In this document: one piece after another, positions 5,294 to 7,518 of the stretch
Numbering within the stretch: position 1 is the stretch's first letter
How the letters are laid out: the number at the start of each line of letters is the position of its first letter
From: an uncultured Collinsella sp.
GTDB lineage: Bacteria; Actinomycetota; Coriobacteriia; Coriobacteriales; Coriobacteriaceae
Reading direction: 5' to 3'
DNA length: 7,518 nt
Assembly (NCBI GenBank): GCA_900547285.1
Contig: URGF01000086.1
Location: forward strand, 1 to 7,518
Position numbers and translations under genes: made by a program
The notes under the pieces: model-generated
Seen by the model: only the letters and a program-made list of their open reading frames with translations
Databases searched by the model: none
What the model was told of the DNA's origin: nothing

Positions 5294-5355
5294 AAAGGGA
5301 TAGGTTATTTTTGATTGGTAAAGCGTTTGACCTGCCAAATTAAACCTGTCCCTTT
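5294..5355. repeat. Large imperfect hairpin of repeat sequence, copy B; possible terminator of the upstream gene
   Basis: A 26-base left arm (5294-5319, starting AAAGGGATAGGTT) and a 26-base right arm (5330-5355, ending AACCTGTCCCTTT) are complementary at 19 of 26 positions, plus a G.U pair, around a 10-base loop. The right arm contains ACCTGCCAAAT and AAACCTGTCCCT, which also occur in copy A at 4607-4630 (the first inverted). A run of five T follows the CCC, and the position just after the short dehydrogenase-like gene suits a terminator. The shared words suggest a mobile or amplified intergenic repeat co-opted for this. Confidence 0.6.
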
Positions 5356-5395
5356 TTGGTCGGTTTGCCGTTTGGGGGCCGATTGGCAACGCTCG

Positions 5396-5424
5396 CTGAT
5401 TATAGTCTTGACCTGCGTTAGAAT
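5396..5424 (+). promoter_or_regulatory. Tentative promoter of pgi
   Basis: TAGAAT (5419-5424) matches the -10 consensus in five of six bases. CTGATT (5396-5401), 17 bases upstream, keeps the TGA core of a -35 box but matches only three of six. A stronger -35 word, TTGACC (5408-5413), has no convincing -10 at 16-18 bases. The assignment is tentative. Confidence 0.4.
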
Positions 5425-5441
5425 AGGGGCATCTGATTATC

Positions 5442-5465
5442 CGGGCGCATGGAGGCGTGCGCCCG
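5442..5465 (+). other. GC-rich hairpin in the pgi leader
   Basis: CGGGCGCA (5442-5449) and TGCGCCCG (5458-5465) are perfectly complementary over eight bases, with an eight-base loop TGGAGGCG. The stem ends six bases before the pgi ribosome site. It could stabilise the message or limit ribosome access. The loop GGAGG with ATG 5449 is probably coincidental. Confidence 0.45.
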
Positions 5466-5483
5466 TATGCCGAGGAGGACTCT

Positions 5484-7196
5484 ATGGCAACTGTTGCCGC
5501 ACCTATCGATGCCACGTCGACTGCCGCTTGGAAGGCACTCGAGGCTCATCAGGAGAAGCTCGAGGCCGAGGGTATCGACCTCAAGGCCTGGTTTGCCGCC
5601 GATCCCGAGCGTGTGAACAAGCTGAGCTTTGACGCCGGTGACCTGCACTTCGACCTGTCCAAGAACCTGGTGACCGACGAGACCGTCAAGCTCATGTGCG
5701 ACCTTGCCCGCGAGGTGAAACTCGAGGAGCGCCGTGACGCCATGTTCTCCGGCGAGCACATCAACACTACCGAGGACCGTGCCGTCCTGCACACCGCGCT
5801 GCGCCGCCCGGCGAGCGAGAAGGGCCAGCTCATCGTCGACGGCCAGGATGTCGTCGCCGACGTGCACGAGGTCCTCGACCGCATGTACGCCTTTGCCGAG
5901 CGCGTGCGCTCCGGTGAGTGGAAGGGCGTTACCGGCAAGAAGATCGAGCACCTGGTGTCCATCGGCATCGGCGGCTCCGACCTGGGCCCCGTCATGGGGT
6001 ACGAGGCGCTCAAGCCCTACGCGGACGCCGGCATCTCCGCCCGCTACATCTCCAACATCGACCCCAATGACCAGGCCGAGAAGCTCAAGGGCCTGGATCC
6101 CGAGACCACGCTCGTGATCATCGTCTCCAAGACCTTTACCACGCTCGAGACCCTCACGAATGCTCGCGAGGTCAAGACCTGGATGCTCGAGCAGCTCAAG
6201 GCCCAAGGCGCCATTGACGGCTCCGATGAGCAGAACGCCGAGGCCGTGGCCAAGCACTTCGTCGCCGTTTCTACCGCACTCGAGAAGGTCGAGACCTTTG
6301 GCATCGACCCCGCTAACGCTTTTGGTTTCTGGAGCTGGGTCGGCGGCCGCTATTCCGTTGACTCCGCCGTTGGCCTGTCGCTGATCGTCGTGCTCGGCCC
6401 CGAGCGTTTCCAGCAGTTCCTTGAGGGCTTCCACGCCATCGACGAGTACTTCTGCAGCACCCCGCTCGAGAACAACGCCGTCGCGCTGATGGGCCTGCTC
6501 AACGTCTGGTATGTCAACTTCTTCGGTTCCAAGAGCCACGCCGTGCTTCCGTACTGCCAGTACCTGCACCGTTTCCCGGCCTACCTGCAGCAGCTCACCA
6601 TGGAGTCCAACGGCAAGCATGTCCGCTGGGACGGCAGCGCTGTGACCTCCGATACCGGCGAGATCTTCTGGGGCGAGCCCGGCACCAACGGTCAGCACGC
6701 CTTCTACCAGCTGCTGCACCAGGGCACCGTGGTGGTCCCGGCCGATTTCATCGCCTTTGCCAATACCGCCAACCCTGCGACCGACAGCGGTCAGGACGTG
6801 CACGAGCTGTTCCTGGGCAACTTCCTGGCCCAGACCAAGGCGCTCGCCTTTGGTAAGACGGCCGATGAGGTGCGTGCCGAGGGCACGCCCGAGCAGATCG
6901 TCCCGGCCCGCTGCTTTGAGGGCAACCGTCCGACGACCTCGATTTTTGGCGACACGCTGACCCCGTTCGCGCTTGGCGAGCTCATCGCCCTGTACGAGCA
7001 CATCACGTTTGTCGAGGGCACGGTCTGGGGCATCGACTCTTACGACCAGTGGGGCGTCGAGCTGGGCAAGCAGCTTGCCAAGCAGATTACCCCGGCCTTC
7101 CACGACGATGCCGCCAAGGCCGAGCAGGACGCTTCGACCCAGGCGCTCATCGAGTTCTACCGCGCTCACCGCAAGTGGTCTTTGCTGCTGAGATAG
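5484..7196 (+). CDS. pgi: Glucose-6-phosphate isomerase
   Basis: The cytosolic enzyme interconverts glucose-6-phosphate and fructose-6-phosphate in glycolysis and gluconeogenesis. The 570-residue length fits the long bacterial/eukaryotic form (about 550). Visible motifs are the sugar-phosphate loops SIGIGGSDLGP (159-169) and SKTFTT (215-220), and signature one, SWVGGRYSVDSAVG (284-297), with R289. Catalytic E374 lies in MESNGK, H405 in GTNGQH, and signature two, GTVWGIDSYDQWGVELGKQ (512-530), holds K529. These match the known catalytic Glu, His and Lys of the family. The ATG at 5484 is chosen because AGGAGGA lies four bases upstream; a GTG at 5457 would precede this site and add nine unconserved residues. 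The gene stands alone, with its own leader and terminator. All key residues are present. Confidence 0.98.
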   Translation: MATVAAPIDATSTAAWKALEAHQEKLEAEGIDLKAWFAADPERVNKLSFDAGDLHFDLSKNLVTDETVKLMCDLAREVKLEERRDAMFSGEHINTTEDRAVLHTALRRPASEKGQLIVDGQDVVADVHEVLDRMYAFAERVRSGEWKGVTGKKIEHLVSIGIGGSDLGPVMGYEALKPYADAGISARYISNIDPNDQAEKLKGLDPETTLVIIVSKTFTTLETLTNAREVKTWMLEQLKAQGAIDGSDEQNAEAVAKHFVAVSTALEKVETFGIDPANAFGFWSWVGGRYSVDSAVGLSLIVVLGPERFQQFLEGFHAIDEYFCSTPLENNAVALMGLLNVWYVNFFGSKSHAVLPYCQYLHRFPAYLQQLTMESNGKHVRWDGSAVTSDTGEIFWGEPGTNGQHAFYQLLHQGTVVVPADFIAFANTANPATDSGQDVHELFLGNFLAQTKALAFGKTADEVRAEGTPEQIVPARCFEGNRPTTSIFGDTLTPFALGELIALYEHITFVEGTVWGIDSYDQWGVELGKQLAKQITPAFHDDAAKAEQDASTQALIEFYRAHRKWSLLLR

Positions 7197-7206
7197 GTCA
7201 TGGCCG

Positions 7207-7250
7207 AAAGGGGCCCGTATCCGTTGGGATACGGGCCCCTTTTCTGTTGT
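7207..7250 (+). terminator. Rho-independent terminator of pgi
   Basis: A perfect 16-bp stem, AAAGGGGCCCGTATCC (7207-7222) with its complement at 7227-7242, has a tight GTTG loop. It ends in a T-run and T-rich tail (TTTTCTGTTGT). It starts ten bases after the pgi stop codon. The A-run on the 5' side could also let it act from the other strand. Confidence 0.93.
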
Positions 7251-7274
7251 CGGCCAGATACGATGGGTCGCGTG

Positions 7275-7310
7275 ACGTCGTCAGAGGTCGAATTCGACCG
7301 CTAACGACGT
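7275..7310. repeat. 36-bp near-perfect palindrome in non-coding DNA
   Basis: The two 18-base halves are complementary at 16 of 18 positions. The outer arms are ACGTCGT (7275-7281) and ACGACGT (7304-7310). The inner 14 bases GGTCGAATTCGACC (7286-7299) are a perfect palindrome. No T-tract follows on either strand, so it is not an ordinary terminator. Such symmetry suits a dimeric or tetrameric DNA-binding protein or a recombinase site. Nothing in the window identifies the partner. Confidence 0.7.
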
Positions 7311-7373
7311 TGTGCAGCTCATCATTTCTGGTCGCAAACAGTAAAGGGGCATGAGGGTGTATTGAGGAGGGGG

Positions 7374-7518
7374 ATGTCTTGCTGTCGGCATCCGCGTGCG
7401 GTGCCATTCGCTGTCTGTAAATATACGTTTAAAGCTAATTTCATACCACTTGTCGGAATGCGGACGCTGTCCTTGCATGCCGGGCGTACATTGAACGTGG
7501 TTTTTCGCGTGAAACCAC
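7374..7518 (+). CDS. Possible start of an unidentified gene running off the window
   Basis: The ATG at 7374 is preceded by GAGGAGGGGG, a strong ribosome-site-like sequence at short spacing, and its frame stays open for 48 codons to the window end. The predicted peptide (MSCCRHPRAVPFAVCKYTF...) resembles no family I know. Its composition is not clearly protein-like, and no promoter is evident. It may be a chance open frame. Confidence 0.18.
   Translation, partial: MSCCRHPRAVPFAVCKYTFKANFIPLVGMRTLSLHAGRTLNVVFRVKP
7497..7518. other. Hairpin at the window edge
   Basis: GTGGTTT (7497-7503) and AAACCAC (7512-7518) form a perfect 7-bp stem with an eight-base loop. It may be part of a longer structure or a terminator or operator of a gene beyond the edge; the cut prevents a decision. 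Confidence 0.35.

Larger units (their letters stand above)
7243..7518. other. Non-coding stretch after pgi
   Basis: After the terminator I see no convincing complete gene on either strand. The stretch holds the 36-bp palindrome, an AT-richer patch at 7418-7446 that could contain a promoter but lacks a clean pair of boxes, a possible short open frame from 7374, and a hairpin at the window edge. Confidence 0.5.

Noticed and set aside
5449..5486. A regulatory leader peptide starting at ATG 5449 before pgi
   Set aside because: The ATG has no ribosome site of its own and lies inside the leader hairpin, and the frame simply runs into pgi out of phase with no codon signature of attenuation.
5418..7169. 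A 583-residue open frame on the minus strand
   Set aside because: It is the mirror of pgi. The plus-strand product has all catalytic residues, a ribosome site and a terminator, while this frame resembles no known family.
1..7518. CRISPR arrays, phage genes, toxin-antitoxin or defence operons
   Set aside because: No regularly spaced repeats were seen, and no recognised defence or phage protein is encoded; apart from the truncated IS the genes are redox, metal, DNA-repair and central-metabolism genes.

Overview
The window is high-GC bacterial chromosome. Its gene content, its strong GGAGG-type ribosome sites and the style of its proteins suggest a gut actinobacterium of the Coriobacteriia, most like Collinsella. 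This is an inference from protein character, not a measured match. TAG serves as an ordinary stop here: it ends three intact genes.

Layout. (1) Bases 1-786 are the right part of an IS3-family (IS150-like) insertion sequence. Its transposase carries an amber codon directly after the catalytic glutamate. The right inverted repeat ends at 786, and the left end lies outside the window. (2) Bases 858-2027 (minus) hold a two-gene unit: a DUF3793-family protein with an unusual cysteine cluster, then a short-chain clostridial-type flavodoxin. A clear promoter precedes the unit. (3) Bases 2202-2585 (plus) encode, divergently from the pair, a small membrane-anchored heavy-metal-associated (HMA) protein with a GMNCDGC metal site. 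A GC-rich palindrome resembling copper-repressor (CsoR) sites precedes it. (4) Bases 2612-4535 (minus) are a damage-response operon: a Y-family (UmuC/UvrX-like) translesion polymerase and a translationally coupled YolD-like protein. A strong promoter with two tandem LexA/SOS boxes drives it. (5) Bases 4708-5283 (plus) encode a short protein resembling only the N-terminal nucleotide-binding domain of iron-containing alcohol dehydrogenases. A long imperfect hairpin built from a repeated intergenic sequence follows it. (6) Bases 5484-7196 (plus) are a complete glucose-6-phosphate isomerase gene (pgi) with a leader hairpin and a textbook terminator. (7) Bases 7243-7518 hold no convincing gene but contain a 36-bp near-perfect palindrome.

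How the parts may work together. Regions 2 and 3 share one intergenic control region and look like a redox and metal-handling neighbourhood. Region 4 is an independent SOS module. pgi is a housekeeping gene of glycolysis and gluconeogenesis. The most unusual items are the cysteine-rich DUF3793/flavodoxin pair, the candidate metal operators, the half-size alcohol dehydrogenase relative, the repeat hairpins and the 36-bp palindrome. I see no defence system, CRISPR array, phage or RNA gene. I cannot claim a wholly new system from this sequence alone.
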